Part shown: positions 22,705 to 31,849 of the stretch, one piece after another | Layout: the number at the start of each line of letters is the position of its first letter | How positions within the stretch are numbered: the stretch's first letter is position 1 | DNA from: Metabacillus mangrovi | GTDB taxonomy: Bacteria; Bacillota; Bacilli; Bacillales; Bacillaceae | DNA: 64,000 nt | Direction of reading: 5' to 3' | NCBI RefSeq assembly: GCF_009711125.1 | Contig: NZ_WMIB01000001.1 | Coordinates: forward strand, 248,001 to 312,000 | The notes under the pieces: model-generated | Seen by the model: only the letters and a program-made list of their open reading frames with translations | The model's database searches: none | What the model was told of the DNA's origin: nothing | Program-made: the position numbers and the translations under genes

Positions 22705-23661
22705 TCAATCAAACAGCACGCTGTACCGGCCATACCCCTGCTCATCCAGTTCACTCTTCGGAATGAATCTAAGGGCGGCGGAATTGATGCAGTACCTGAG
22801 CCCGTCCGGTCCCGGTCCGTCGTTAAAAACATGTCCAAGATGGGAATCGGCCGTCTTGCTCCGCACTTCGGTCCGGATCATGCCATGGGTATAATCCATC
22901 TTTTCATCCACTTCCTGCTCATCGATCGGCTTGGTGAAGCTCGGCCATCCGCAGCCCGCATCGTATTGGTCATTTGAACTGAAAAGCGGTTTTCCTGAAA
23001 CGATGTCTACATAGATCCCCTGTTCTTTGTTATCCCAGTATTCATTGCGGAAAGGTGGTTCCGTCCCATTATTCTGGGTGACTTCATATTGCATCGGGGT
23101 CAGCGTCTTGAGAATATCAGCCTTTCTCTCATCTTTTTGCCCCCAGTGGTCCTCAATAAATTTCGCCCGGCCCGATCCGGTTTTGTACCGGTTATAGTGG
23201 GACGCATTTTTTTTGTAATAATCCTGATGATACTCCTCAGCAGGATAAAACGGCGCTGCCGGTTTAATTTCAGTTACAACCGGCTTGTTGAATTTACCGC
23301 TGGCATCCAGCTCCTGTTTTGATTGTTCAGCAAGAAGCCGCTGCTCTTCACTATGATAGAAAACAGCGGTTTGATAGGACTCTCCCCTGTCAAAAAACTG
23401 TCCGCCGGCATCGGTCGGATCAATCTGCTGCCAGAAAAGCTCAAGCAGCTTTGTATATGGAAACAGTTCCGGATCGTACGTGATCTGCACCGCCTCATAA
23501 TGGCCTGTCTGATTTGAGCATACTTGTTCATAAGTGGGATTTTCTACAGTGCCTCCAGTGTAGCCTGAAACGACTCTTTCGATTCCCGGCATCTCATCAA
23601 ACGGCTGCACCATGCACCAGAAGCATCCTCCTGCAAATGTTGCCTGTTCATATTGTTTCAT
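22705..23661 (-). CDS. msrA: Fused peptide methionine sulfoxide reductase MsrA-MsrB
   Basis: A 318-residue fusion. MsrA (about 1-155) has the GGCFWC active site with Cys13 and reduces the S-sulfoxide of Met. MsrB (about 175-318) has [16 protein letters not shown] and the RYCINSAAL active-site segment for the R-sulfoxide. The MsrB half lacks the two CxxC zinc sites, as in the zinc-free class. B. subtilis keeps the two as separate neighbouring genes (yppP, yppQ), so the fusion is a local variant. I start at the ATG at 23661 (GAGGTG upstream). The protein is probably cytosolic, as no signal peptide is visible. Confidence 0.93.
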   Translation of the reverse strand: MKQYEQATFAGGCFWCMVQPFDEMPGIERVVSGYTGGTVENPTYEQVCSNQTGHYEAVQITYDPELFPYTKLLELFWQQIDPTDAGGQFFDRGESYQTAVFYHSEEQRLLAEQSKQELDASGKFNKPVVTEIKPAAPFYPAEEYHQDYYKKNASHYNRYKTGSGRAKFIEDHWGQKDERKADILKTLTPMQYEVTQNNGTEPPFRNEYWDNKEQGIYVDIVSGKPLFSSNDQYDAGCGWPSFTKPIDEQEVDEKMDYTHGMIRTEVRSKTADSHLGHVFNDGPGPDGLRYCINSAALRFIPKSELDEQGYGRYSVLFD

Positions 23662-23841
23662 CCGTAAGCACCTCACTTTATATTCATACCGCTATTATAA
23701 CACCTGTACATCGAATCGAAAGAAATAGGCTCTTATTAGAAAAGCCGCCAATTTATTTTCTTGACTTTCGCATGAAAAATACTTAATCTGGTTAATAGTT
23801 CAGTAAGTGAAGTACTTTTTTAGAAAGCAGGTTGAAGAAGC

Positions 23842-24270
23842 GTGAGGCATAAACAAGAGTTGCTCTATGAAATGGAAGGGCTCCTGCGGAAAGTATTCCG
23901 CCAGCTCCGTCAGGGTGTGAACAGCATCCTCGAAAAAGAAATCTCAAGAAACGAATTTTTTATGCTCAAAGCGTTGGGTGACGGTCCGCTTAGAGCATCC
24001 GAGCTCTCCAGGATCCTTGAGGTTTCAGCGAGCCACATCACTTCAATGTCCGATTCACTCGTAGAAAAAAGGCTGATTGAGCGGAAGCGGGATCTAACGG
24101 ACCGGCGCATGCTGAACATCGCCATAACCCAAAAAGGGCAAGATAAGCTTCAGGAACTTGACGAAAAGAAAACAAACTACTTATTTCAGAGATTTGAAAG
24201 CCTGGATGAGGAAGAGCTTCAAACGCTAGTCGGGCTTTTTAAAAAATTGGACAGCGAGAGAAATGAATAA
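23842..24270 (+). CDS. ypoP: MarR-family transcriptional regulator (YpoP-like)
   Basis: A 142-residue winged-helix regulator: a helix-turn-helix at about residues 48-75 (LRASELSRILEVSASHITSM), a wing at KRDLTDRRMLNIAI (about 80-95) and dimerisation helices at both ends. It starts with GTG and stops 16 bases before an MFS exporter with which it is presumably co-transcribed and which it probably controls. Length and position next to the Msr genes match B. subtilis ypoP. The upstream region carries AT-rich repeats of AGTACTT/AAGTGAAGTACTT that could be its operator. Confidence 0.82.
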   Translation: MRHKQELLYEMEGLLRKVFRQLRQGVNSILEKEISRNEFFMLKALGDGPLRASELSRILEVSASHITSMSDSLVEKRLIERKRDLTDRRMLNIAITQKGQDKLQELDEKKTNYLFQRFESLDEEELQTLVGLFKKLDSERNE

Positions 24271-24286
24271 GCGGGAGGAAACAAAA

Positions 24287-25876
24287 ATGGAACATTTAGA
24301 TCATCGCAAAAAAGTGACCATCATGGTGGCCATTATGGCAGCCATGCTGTTTGCTGCACTGAACCAGACAATTGTCGGAACGGCACTGCCGAAAATTGTA
24401 GCCGAGCTTGGGGGCTTTGAATATTACAGCTGGGTGTTTACCATCTTCATGCTGACGTCAAGCATAACAGCTGTGCTCGTTGGAAAGCTATCCGATATAT
24501 ACGGAAGAAAACCATTTATATTAATAGGAATCGGTGTATTTATGGCTGGATCGTTGATGGCCGGGTTTTCCCAGAGTATGATTCAGCTGATTATTTTCAG
24601 AGGAATTCAGGGCTTTGGCGGAGGGATGATCATGTCTACTGCCTTTACTGCCGTCGGAGACCTGTTCTCTCCCCGTGAACGAGGGCGCTGGCAAGGCATT
24701 CTGAGTTCAGTGTTCGGTCTGGCCAGTGTATTCGGGCCGACTTTTGGAGGATGGATTGTAGATAATGCCAACTGGCAATGGGTGTTTTGGGTTTTCCTCC
24801 CGTTTGGGATTGTCGCCTTTTTATGCATCATTTCCCTTTTTCCAAGTACTCCAAAGAAACAATCAGAATCTGTCGATTACCTCGGCTCTATTTTGCTGAC
24901 TGCAGTCATCGTACCGCTGCTGCTCGCGTTTACTTGGGCTGGCACCACATACGATTGGGGATCTGTGCAAATCATCGGATTGTTTGCTTTAACCGTGATC
25001 AGTCTCGGTCTCTTTATATGGGCTGAGAAAAAGGTTAAAAGCCCGGTTATGCCACTGGAATTGTTTAAAAACCGTATCTTTACCCTTTCAAATGCTGCCG
25101 GATTCATTCTCGGTGTCGGAATGTTTGGTGCCGTCATGTATGTCCCCTTTTTCATTCAGGGAGTCATGGGCGTTTCCGCTGCTGTATCAGGGCTGATCAT
25201 GATGCCGATGACGCTTTCAATGGTGGCGGCAAGCAGCATCACCGGCTCGTTCATCACAAAGACCGGCAAGTATAAAGTGTTTGCACTGACGGGTCTGGCC
25301 ATTATGGCGGCCGGAATGTTCTCCCTTTCGATGATGAACAGTGATACATCCATTGCCATAGCTGTTATCAACAATATCATCGTTGGAACTGGTCTCGGAA
25401 TGAGTTTCCCGATTTTCACCCTGACTGTGCAAAATGCAGTAAGCCATCAGCACCTTGGTGTTGCTACCGCTGCTTCCCAGTTGTTCAGGCAGACAGGCGG
25501 AACCATTGGAGTCGCCATTATGGGGCTTGTTTTGAACAACAGTATGCATCGTGCAGAGCGTCCGGAGATTCCGGAAGGACTGCCTGCTGACAATGTTCAG
25601 GGATTGATGAACCCGCAGGCATTGATGGATCATGCCAAGCTGGATAAAGTTCTGGCATCCGTACCCCCTCAATACCAGGATGCCATTACGAAGCTGATCG
25701 ACAGTGTGAAAGAGACGCTGCAGAACGGCTTGTCCGGGATCTTCCTGATCTGTGCGGGTATCATTCTTCTTGGATTTATCCTGACGTTCTTCCTTAAGGA
25801 AATCCCGCTTCGCACGAGCAACAGCGACGCCCCTGCTGAGCAAGAAACAGAAAAGCAGAAAGCGGCAGTTGAATAA
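24287..25876 (+). CDS. MFS multidrug exporter, DHA2 (EmrB/QacA) family
   Basis: A 529-residue protein with about 14 hydrophobic helices, the DHA2 hallmark. Motif A is GKLSDIYGRKPFILIG after helix 2, motif C-like GFGGGMIMS and the FGPTFGGWIV segment follow. The last helix ends in a charged tail (EQETEKQKAAVE). It would exchange protons for lipophilic drugs or dyes at the cell membrane. GGGAGG lies nine bases before the ATG at 24287. The MarR gene immediately upstream is the likely repressor, which would be relieved by substrates. The specific substrate is unknown. Confidence 0.9.
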   Translation: MEHLDHRKKVTIMVAIMAAMLFAALNQTIVGTALPKIVAELGGFEYYSWVFTIFMLTSSITAVLVGKLSDIYGRKPFILIGIGVFMAGSLMAGFSQSMIQLIIFRGIQGFGGGMIMSTAFTAVGDLFSPRERGRWQGILSSVFGLASVFGPTFGGWIVDNANWQWVFWVFLPFGIVAFLCIISLFPSTPKKQSESVDYLGSILLTAVIVPLLLAFTWAGTTYDWGSVQIIGLFALTVISLGLFIWAEKKVKSPVMPLELFKNRIFTLSNAAGFILGVGMFGAVMYVPFFIQGVMGVSAAVSGLIMMPMTLSMVAASSITGSFITKTGKYKVFALTGLAIMAAGMFSLSMMNSDTSIAIAVINNIIVGTGLGMSFPIFTLTVQNAVSHQHLGVATAASQLFRQTGGTIGVAIMGLVLNNSMHRAERPEIPEGLPADNVQGLMNPQALMDHAKLDKVLASVPPQYQDAITKLIDSVKETLQNGLSGIFLICAGIILLGFILTFFLKEIPLRTSNSDAPAEQETEKQKAAVE

Positions 25877-25910
25877 TAGAGCCGCTTGCATTTCGGGTAT
25901 TTTGGATTCT

Positions 25911-26411
25911 CGAGATAGCGTCGAAAACACGGTTTATTGCAGAAATAGCGTCTTCTGGGACCGATCGGTCTCCAGGGACGCTATTTTAACAAAATCCGGT
26001 GATTTTATCTCCGAACGGTCTCAGGGGCCGTTATTCTCTAACTTAGAGAGCAATTTTGCCTCGAATTTCAGAAATAGCGTCTCTCAGGACCGAAACAGGA
26101 TAATAACATGGTTTTTAGCTGAAATAGCGTCTTCTGGGACCGATACGGTATAGTTCGGTCTCCAGGGACGCTATTTTCGCAGTAACCGGTGTTTTTTTCT
26201 CCGAATGGTCTCAGGAGCCCTTATTCTCTAAATTAGAGAGCCGATTTGCCTCGAATTTTAGAAATAGCGTCTCTCAGGACCGAAACAGGATAAAAACACG
26301 GTTTTTGGCTGAAATAGCGTCTTCTGGGACCGATCCGGTGCACTTCGGTCTCCAGGGACGTTATTTTCACAGTAACCGGTGTTTTTTTCTCCGAATGGTC
26401 TCAGGAGCCGT
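25911..26411. repeat. Tandem array of ~185-bp units built on palindromes
   Basis: About two and a half units lie head to tail with starts near 25942, 26122 and 26311 (periods 180 and 189). Each unit contains an inverted repeat, AAATAGCGTC...GACCGA facing TCGGTC...GACGCTATTT. Then come a CTCCGAAYGGTCTCAGG segment, a small CTCTAA/TTAGAG hairpin and another AGAAATAGCGTCTCTCAGG half. The third unit is cut at 26411. No coding capacity was seen. The 690-bp gap between the exporter and trhO holds little else. Confidence 0.85.
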
Positions 26412-26450
26412 TCGAAGGCAGGCAGATTCGCCCACAATTTCAGAAATAAC

Positions 26451-26492
26451 CCTGATTGTAAAATCACACTTGAAAAATGCTTCACAATCAGG
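26451..26492. promoter_or_regulatory. Inverted repeat upstream of trhO
   Basis: CCTGATTGT at 26451-26459 is exactly complementary to ACAATCAGG at 26484-26492 with 24 bases between. It lies about 75 bases before the trhO start and could be an operator or an RNA stem. No T run follows directly. Confidence 0.4.
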
Positions 26493-26568
26493 TATCATTT
26501 TATGTTGCTAAGATAAACTGACCTCGATCATTTATATCTTGCAAATATAAATAGACAGGTGATAATTC

Positions 26569-27543
26569 ATGTCAACTAAACCATTCAGAGTATTGCTGTA
26601 CTACAACTATGTAACGATTGAAGACCCGGTGGAGTTCGCTGCATCCCATCTGAAATTTTGCAAAGAGCTTGAGCTGAAAGGCCGGATTCTTGTCGCAAAT
26701 GAAGGGATTAACGGGACGGTCTCAGGAACGTTCGAACAGACGGAAGCGTATATGGAGGCCATGAAGAAGGACTCCCGATTCGCCGATATGGTGTTTAAGA
26801 TCGATGAAGCAGAGCACCATGCATTCAAGAAAATGCACGTTCGTCCGCGCAGTGAACTGGTCACCCTTCGTCTTGAAGATGATGTGAACCCGAAAGAGAT
26901 TACCGGGAAGTACTTCAGCCCGAAGGAATTTTTCGAAGCGATGCAGCAGGAAGACACGGTCATTCTTGATGCCCGTAACGATTATGAATATGACCTCGGT
27001 CACTTCCAGGGAGCCATTAAGCCTGATATTAAAGCATTCCGTGAAATTCCGGACTGGATCCGTGAAAATAAAGAATTACTAGAAGGCAAAAAAATCCTCA
27101 CCTACTGTACAGGCGGAATCCGCTGTGAAAAATTCTCCGGTTTCCTGCTGAAAGAGGGCTTTGAGGATGTAGCCCAGCTGCATGGAGGAATCGTGACGTA
27201 CGGAAAAGATCCGGAAGTGCAGGGTGAGCTTTGGAACGGACAATGCTATGTATTCGATGAGCGCATCAGTGTCCCTGTAAATCAAAAAGAGCACGTCATT
27301 GTCGGGAAAGATTATTTTACAGGTGAACCTTGTGAACGCTATACAAATTGCGCCAACCCGGTATGCAACAAGCAAATCATTGCTTCTGAAGAAAACGAGC
27401 AGAAACATTACCGCAGCTGCTCCGAAGAATGCCTGGTTCATCCGAGGAACCTCTATGTGAAAGAACATGGACTCACGGAAGAAGATGTTCAGCGTAAATT
27501 GGAAGAGCTTAAAGAAGAAAACACGATGCCAGCAATGAGCTGA
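26569..27543 (+). CDS. trhO: tRNA uridine(34) hydroxylase TrhO (rhodanese family)
   Basis: A 324-residue protein. An N-terminal acylphosphatase-like domain (about 1-95; [15 protein letters not shown]) precedes a rhodanese domain (about 120-220; [16 protein letters not shown] and the active-site loop [12 protein letters not shown] with Cys180). A C-terminal Cys-rich part ([20 protein letters not shown]) follows. TrhO uses molecular oxygen to hydroxylate U34 of certain tRNAs in the 5-hydroxyuridine route of wobble modification. This is the B. subtilis YbfQ type. It stands alone with its own terminator. Confidence 0.93.
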   Translation: MSTKPFRVLLYYNYVTIEDPVEFAASHLKFCKELELKGRILVANEGINGTVSGTFEQTEAYMEAMKKDSRFADMVFKIDEAEHHAFKKMHVRPRSELVTLRLEDDVNPKEITGKYFSPKEFFEAMQQEDTVILDARNDYEYDLGHFQGAIKPDIKAFREIPDWIRENKELLEGKKILTYCTGGIRCEKFSGFLLKEGFEDVAQLHGGIVTYGKDPEVQGELWNGQCYVFDERISVPVNQKEHVIVGKDYFTGEPCERYTNCANPVCNKQIIASEENEQKHYRSCSEECLVHPRNLYVKEHGLTEEDVQRKLEELKEENTMPAMS

Positions 27544-27555
27544 TGCAAATAAACT

Positions 27556-27588
27556 GAAAGCCTGCAGCTTGAACTGCAGGCTTTTTCA
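27556..27588 (+). terminator. Terminator of trhO
   Basis: GAAAGCCTGCAG and CTGCAGGCTTTTT form a strong stem with a T run, 13 bases past the stop. Confidence 0.9.
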
Positions 27589-27774
27589 TGTGCGGGTCTG
27601 AAGTTCCGTGCGATCCCTTGCATGACCGTTCAAACATCTTTTTGCCCCCCTCTATTGTGCTCCATTCACTTCTATCCCCCACCTTATCCTTTCTGCCCGA
27701 TGAATAATACCATTTACATCCAGAAATACTACGGTTATATACGTGCATATCACTTTCAGAAAGGGAGGTTTTCC

Positions 27775-28026
27775 ATGTCTTCTCCATACCTGTGCCCCAA
27801 TTGCAAAACGAACCGGTCCCGGTATCATATCATTGAACAGAAAGCCCAGGCAGTGAAGCTGAATCCGCAGACAGGAGAGCTGCTTGAAGAGTACAGCTCT
27901 GAATCACTCGATCCGTTTCATCTTCCCTACAAGGGCTCTGCCAGACGTGTACAGTGCGGATCATGCGGACTCGTTGAAGACGAGCACACGTTTATAAAAT
28001 TTGCTGAAAGTCATCCTATTAAATAA
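27775..28026 (+). CDS. Small zinc-ribbon protein
   Basis: An 83-residue protein with CPNC at 7-10 and CGSC at 61-64, a four-Cys zinc ribbon around a charged linker. The start is the ATG at 27775, fixed by AAGGGAGG six bases upstream. It is a conserved-looking Bacillus protein of unknown function; zinc ribbons of this size usually bind nucleic acid or protein. It stands alone between trhO and a converging hydrolase. Confidence 0.72.
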   Translation: MSSPYLCPNCKTNRSRYHIIEQKAQAVKLNPQTGELLEEYSSESLDPFHLPYKGSARRVQCGSCGLVEDEHTFIKFAESHPIK

Positions 28027-28029
28027 AAA

Positions 28030-28056
28030 AAGCCGGGTTCCTCCCGGCATTTTTTT
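28030..28056. terminator. Terminator between converging genes
   Basis: GCCGGG/CCCGGC stem with an A run before and a T run after, suitable for both the zinc-ribbon gene (+) and the hydrolase ending at 28055 (-). Confidence 0.85.
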
Positions 28057-28861
28057 ATTCTTGAGGTGATGGATGAACGATGTTTTCCAGGAAATTTATT
28101 AGAATGTGATTGAATTCCTCCGGCTGCTCAAGCATGCCCATATGGCCCGAATCACTTAGAACGGCTGAATGGATATGCGGGGCCTCCGATGTAAAGGTCT
28201 TTTCTGGTGGAACGACCTGATCCTTTTCCCCTGCCAGAAGCAAAACCGGTACGTGCGAAGCATCGATCACAGCTCTGCGGTCAGGCCGCACTTTCATGGC
28301 TTGAAGAGCGGCTGTCGCCCCAGCTGGCGGAGTATGGTAACCGATTTGCTTTGTAAAGTCTTCTTCCTCTGCTTTCCCGTTTTCAGGTGCAAACAGTTTC
28401 GGAACGAGCTGGTCGATAAAGCCGTGGATGCCTTCTGTTTCGATTTTCCGGATGGCTGCTTCCCTGGCAAGCTTCCCTTCCTCATCATCCGGAAATCCAG
28501 TAGAATGAATCAGTCCAAAGGAATTCAGCCGGTCTGGGTATTTTTCTGCAAAAGCAAGCGTTACATAGCCTCCGAGCGAATGACCGAAAACGGATGCGGT
28601 CTGAATGTCCAGATCATCCAGCACAAGCTTGATGTCTTCTGCCATTTCCTCTACCCCATATTCCTCTTTTGCTGTACTTGAGCCTCCGTGGCCTTTAAGG
28701 TTTACCGCAAGTACCCGGTGCTTTTTTGCAAGCTCCGGCAAAACATACTTCCAGTAATCAGCGCTTCCAGTGAAACCATGGATGAATACGACAGGATCCC
28801 CAACCCCGTCATCTGTATATGTAATACTGTGTTCTTCCACTGTCAATTCATAACGATTCAT
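28055..28861 (-). CDS. Alpha/beta-fold hydrolase
   Basis: A 268-residue alpha/beta hydrolase: oxyanion loop VVFIHGFTGSADYW, nucleophile elbow GHSLGG with Ser95, an acid in the LLLAGEKDQVVPP segment and the catalytic His in SDSGHMGMLEQP. All three catalytic residues are present. The start at 28861 has AAAGGAG seven to eight bases upstream. The substrate is unknown; related Bacillus enzymes are esterases or lactonases. It is a single gene. Confidence 0.85.
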   Translation of the reverse strand: MNRYELTVEEHSITYTDDGVGDPVVFIHGFTGSADYWKYVLPELAKKHRVLAVNLKGHGGSSTAKEEYGVEEMAEDIKLVLDDLDIQTASVFGHSLGGYVTLAFAEKYPDRLNSFGLIHSTGFPDDEEGKLAREAAIRKIETEGIHGFIDQLVPKLFAPENGKAEEEDFTKQIGYHTPPAGATAALQAMKVRPDRRAVIDASHVPVLLLAGEKDQVVPPEKTFTSEAPHIHSAVLSDSGHMGMLEQPEEFNHILINFLENIVHPSPQE

Positions 28862-28988
28862 CTCATCACTCCTTTCTTTGTCATTTTTCCTTAATGAAAA
28901 CCATCTAAACGTCATATAGGTGTAGAGAGTATTTTTTTCAAAACGCATAATTTTATTATGTAAACATTAACGGGGAGAGTGACATGAT

Positions 28989-29744
28989 ATGTACGATCAA
29001 AATGCACTATGGCAGGCGATGGTATATGATTTGTACGCCTGTTATTATAAGTACCGGGATCCAAGAGCCCACATCATGTACTACCAGAAACATCTTCAGG
29101 CTGTCCAGTCCGCCATGCAGACAAGGGCGGCCGGCTCCAGCCAGCCGCAGGGACAAATCAGTCCGGGGATGCTGCTTTTAAGGGTTCTTCACGCCTCTCC
29201 TGATGCCCCTGCAGTTGACATTTATCTGAACGGAAGACTCGTGCTGTCCAATGTGTCCTTTAAGCAAATCAGCGATTACCTTCAGATTCCCGGAGGCCAA
29301 TACCGCGTGGATATTTACCCTGCCGGAAACCAAAGTTCCCCTGTCCTTTCCGAGAATTTTCTGCTGATGCCGGGCATCGCCTATACCGTAGCTGCAGCAG
29401 GGACAGTATCAAACCTCAAGCTCCTTCCAATTGTAGACCGGCCTTTTGTATCCGGAGGAGAAACGAAAGCGAAATTTGTTCATCTGTCTCCTGATGCCCC
29501 AGCGGTAGATGTTGCTGTTAAAGGCGGCGACATCCTTTTCTCAAATATACCTTTCATGAAATCCGCTAAATACATTACCGTTCCTGCAGGAAAAATCGAT
29601 CTGGAAGTCCGTGTGGCCGGAACGGACACAGTTGTGCTGAACGTTCCGAAAGTACAGTTCAAGGCAGATACAGCGTATACCATTTTTGCTGTCGGATTAG
29701 CGAATGGGAACCCTCCTCTGGATGCTGTGCTTGCGGTAGGGTGA
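28989..29744 (+). CDS. DUF4397 domain protein
   Basis: A 251-residue protein. After a Tyr-rich arm (about 1-60) come two copies of the DUF4397 beta domain, each opening with a near identical motif: LLLRVLHASPDAPAVDIYLN and AKFVHLSPDAPAVDVAVK. The domain is usual in cell-surface or coat proteins; here there is no signal peptide, so a spore or cytosolic location is possible. GGGGAGAG lies upstream of the ATG. The first region (YDLYACYYKYRDP) resembles short adhesive coat-protein segments. Function is not known. Confidence 0.82.
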   Translation: MYDQNALWQAMVYDLYACYYKYRDPRAHIMYYQKHLQAVQSAMQTRAAGSSQPQGQISPGMLLLRVLHASPDAPAVDIYLNGRLVLSNVSFKQISDYLQIPGGQYRVDIYPAGNQSSPVLSENFLLMPGIAYTVAAAGTVSNLKLLPIVDRPFVSGGETKAKFVHLSPDAPAVDVAVKGGDILFSNIPFMKSAKYITVPAGKIDLEVRVAGTDTVVLNVPKVQFKADTAYTIFAVGLANGNPPLDAVLAVG

Positions 29745-29874
29745 TTTTGTAAAGGCTATATAAATTTTGTAAATTTTATTTTATAAATCCGTGAATCCGG
29801 CCAATTCCCGCTTCATTTCCTATAAAATACAGGGTGAAGAACTTATTCATTCTTATACTTAAGGGGGAGCAGCC

Positions 29875-29934
29875 ATGCGTTTTTCGAAAAAATTCAGTAT
29901 ATCCCTTTTCATCCTTTTTCTGCTGGCCGTATAA
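29875..29934 (+). CDS. Possible 19-residue hydrophobic peptide
   Basis: MRFSKKFSISLFILFLLAV is preceded by AAGGGGGAG and followed within 40 bases by a terminator. It has the form of a signal peptide or tiny membrane peptide. It could be a real microprotein or the remnant of a longer secreted protein; nothing homologous follows the stop. Confidence 0.4.
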   Translation: MRFSKKFSISLFILFLLAV

Positions 29935-29965
29935 TCCTTCATCTTGCATAGCATCACATGAACAT

Positions 29966-29999
29966 AAAAATGAGAAGGTCTCTGACCTTCTCATTTTTC
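29966..29999. terminator. Bidirectional terminator upstream of ypmT end
   Basis: AAATGAGAAGGTC and GACCTTCTCATTTTT pair around a three-base loop; it serves the small peptide (+) and ypmT (-). Confidence 0.85.
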
Positions 30000-30206
30000 A
30001 TTTGCACTTTTTGATTTTTCATCCTTCAGATGAAGCAGATACACTGTTCCTCCGAAAAACAGTGCACTGTAAGCTATATTGGTAAAAACAATGTCCATAT
30101 TCTGCTCAATGTTATCGTCCATAAACTGAATGCCGGCAATGCCTGCAAAATAGAGACCAACCAAAAGAAAAACTACACTGCCTAATATGTATTTTCTCTG
30201 ATCCAT
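29991..30206 (-). CDS. ypmT: YpmT-like small membrane protein
   Basis: A 71-residue protein with two hydrophobic helices (YILGSVVFLLVGLYFAGI and IAYSALFFGGTVYLLHL) joined by an acidic loop. Both size and position before ypmS match B. subtilis YpmT, whose function is unknown. GGAGGATGA lies just upstream of the ATG at 30206; a start two codons earlier is possible. The stop lies inside the terminator hairpin. Confidence 0.7.
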   Translation of the reverse strand: MDQRKYILGSVVFLLVGLYFAGIAGIQFMDDNIEQNMDIVFTNIAYSALFFGGTVYLLHLKDEKSKSANEK

Positions 30207-30360
30207 ATTCATCCTCCATCCTTTAATGACTGCAACTGGGAGCCAACCCGCTGCCTGCTTCTCTCTTATTATTAAGCTATTGTAAAAGCTGTCATAAAAC
30301 ATTTACATTCTTAGGTACATATTATCAGGGAATTTTATTGATTCGTCAACCCAGAAGAAC

Positions 30361-30939
30361 CTATTTTTCTATGGGAATAAACAAATCAAAACGGATTTCG
30401 TCATTTTTCAAATCGAAGCGGTCAGCCTTCGCCCTGTAGTTGTTTGCCAGCTCGATTTCTGTTAAGTCCACATCGATCGACTGGCTTCCTTCATCAATAT
30501 GAACAAATTCAGGGAGTGTATAGGATGTATTAATGTAGTTGAGCACAAATGAAACTGGCAGATCCAATTTCCCAATCGAGAGATCTTCAACGATCAGCTT
30601 CATGTTCCCATCCTTCTTAACAATCGGCTCAAAACTGATCTTAGCGTCGATATCCTTTCCAAATGCCCGGATTCCGCCTGTGAAATATACTTTATCATCC
30701 AAGAACACCTTATAGTTGTACTCGTCTGCATTGGCCTCTTTCCTCAAGTAATGATCGATCAGCTCATTTAGTGCTTCTTTTTTCGCTCCGACGTTGAGCG
30801 CAACGGCTTTGCCTTCTTCAATATCTTCCTGTGTTGGTACTCTTTTTTCCCCTGGCGAAAAAATCAAAACAGCGGCAATGGAGATTGCCGCTGCATTGAG
30901 TGCCAGCAGAACAAAGAATGCCCATTTCCATTTTTTCAT
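30361..30939 (-). CDS. ypmS: YpmS, membrane-anchored DUF2140 protein
   Basis: A 192-residue protein with one N-terminal membrane anchor (WAFFVLLALNAAAISIAAVLIF) and an extracellular domain of the DUF2140 type (YKVFLDDKVYFTGGIRAFG). No catalytic motif is visible and its role is unknown. It follows ypmR by 10 bases with GGAGGAGCGCC before the ATG, so the two form an operon. Confidence 0.85.
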   Translation of the reverse strand: MKKWKWAFFVLLALNAAAISIAAVLIFSPGEKRVPTQEDIEEGKAVALNVGAKKEALNELIDHYLRKEANADEYNYKVFLDDKVYFTGGIRAFGKDIDAKISFEPIVKKDGNMKLIVEDLSIGKLDLPVSFVLNYINTSYTLPEFVHIDEGSQSIDVDLTEIELANNYRAKADRFDLKNDEIRFDLFIPIEK

Positions 30940-30949
30940 GGCGCTCCTC

Positions 30950-31735
30950 CTAACTGGAACCCTTTTTATTCAAGATGGCTTCATAAACTCTTTCTCCGAT
31001 TAATGAATACCCCTGTGTATTTGGATGAAACGCATCTTTGTAAAGCAAGCCTTCGTTTTTGCCTGAATACAGATCTGCGACGGGCACAAACTCCGCATTT
31101 GGATCCTCCTGAAGCAGTTTTTTTGCCGATCCGTTCCACTGGGCTACAACGAGATCGATTTCAGAAAGCTCAGGCAAAACATATTTAAAGGGATTGTACA
31201 GGCCGGAATAGATAATTTTGGCGTCCGGATTGTATTCTCTAATTTTTTTAAGGATCTTTTCCATCTTTTTTTCGTATTGCTTTTGTTCTTTCTCAAAAGG
31301 CTGCAGCGTCAGATCGAAGATATTATCTTTGACCACTTTCATGATGTCATTTCCGCCAATCGTAAGCAGAATATAATCAGACTGGCTGATTGAATTCTGA
31401 ACTTCCTTCCTGCCAAGCTTATGGAGCAGATCGTCCGTTACATTGCCGTGCACCGCATAATTGTTGACGGCAACGCTCTCAGCAGTCCTCAGGTTCGATA
31501 TTTTGCTTTTGACTACTCCTACATAGCCGCCGTTCTTCGAGTCATCACCGATTCCTGCTGTCAGAGAATCCCCGATCCCGGTGATCGTTACTTCACCAAG
31601 CTGTACTTTTTTTAGCGGCTTTTCTGTTTTCTTGACCGTTGCTTTTTTCGGGGCAGCCTCCTGCGGCTCCGGAGAAAATTGCCCGCAGCCTGTCAGGAGG
31701 ACTGCTGCCGCAAAGACTGTGAACCATTTTTTCAT
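30950..31735 (-). CDS. ypmR: YpmR, SGNH/GDSL-type lipoprotein esterase
   Basis: A 261-residue lipoprotein: signal peptide with lipobox LTGC (Cys17), a Lys/Pro-rich linker, then an SGNH hydrolase domain. The four blocks are visible: GIGDSLTAG (Ser57), the Gly of VAVNNYAVHG, IGGND, and DAFHPN with the catalytic Asp and His. It probably deacylates or deacetylates a wall or lipid substrate outside the membrane. ATG at 31735 is preferred over the GTG two codons earlier, which is too close to GGAGG. It is in an operon with ypmS. Confidence 0.87.
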   Translation of the reverse strand: MKKWFTVFAAAVLLTGCGQFSPEPQEAAPKKATVKKTEKPLKKVQLGEVTITGIGDSLTAGIGDDSKNGGYVGVVKSKISNLRTAESVAVNNYAVHGNVTDDLLHKLGRKEVQNSISQSDYILLTIGGNDIMKVVKDNIFDLTLQPFEKEQKQYEKKMEKILKKIREYNPDAKIIYSGLYNPFKYVLPELSEIDLVVAQWNGSAKKLLQEDPNAEFVPVADLYSGKNEGLLYKDAFHPNTQGYSLIGERVYEAILNKKGSS

Positions 31736-31849
31736 ATGCACTGTCCTCCCTCTGCTTATTTTATCGATCGTACAACATCTCTATTACTAGAATAACGATT
31801 TACCGGTCCTTTCTTCAATGAATATGCATAAGAAAAGAGGCGTGCAGAA

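Noticed and set aside
25911-26411. Insertion sequence or transposon remnant
   Set aside because: No transposase frame, no target duplication and tandem rather than dispersed copies within the window.
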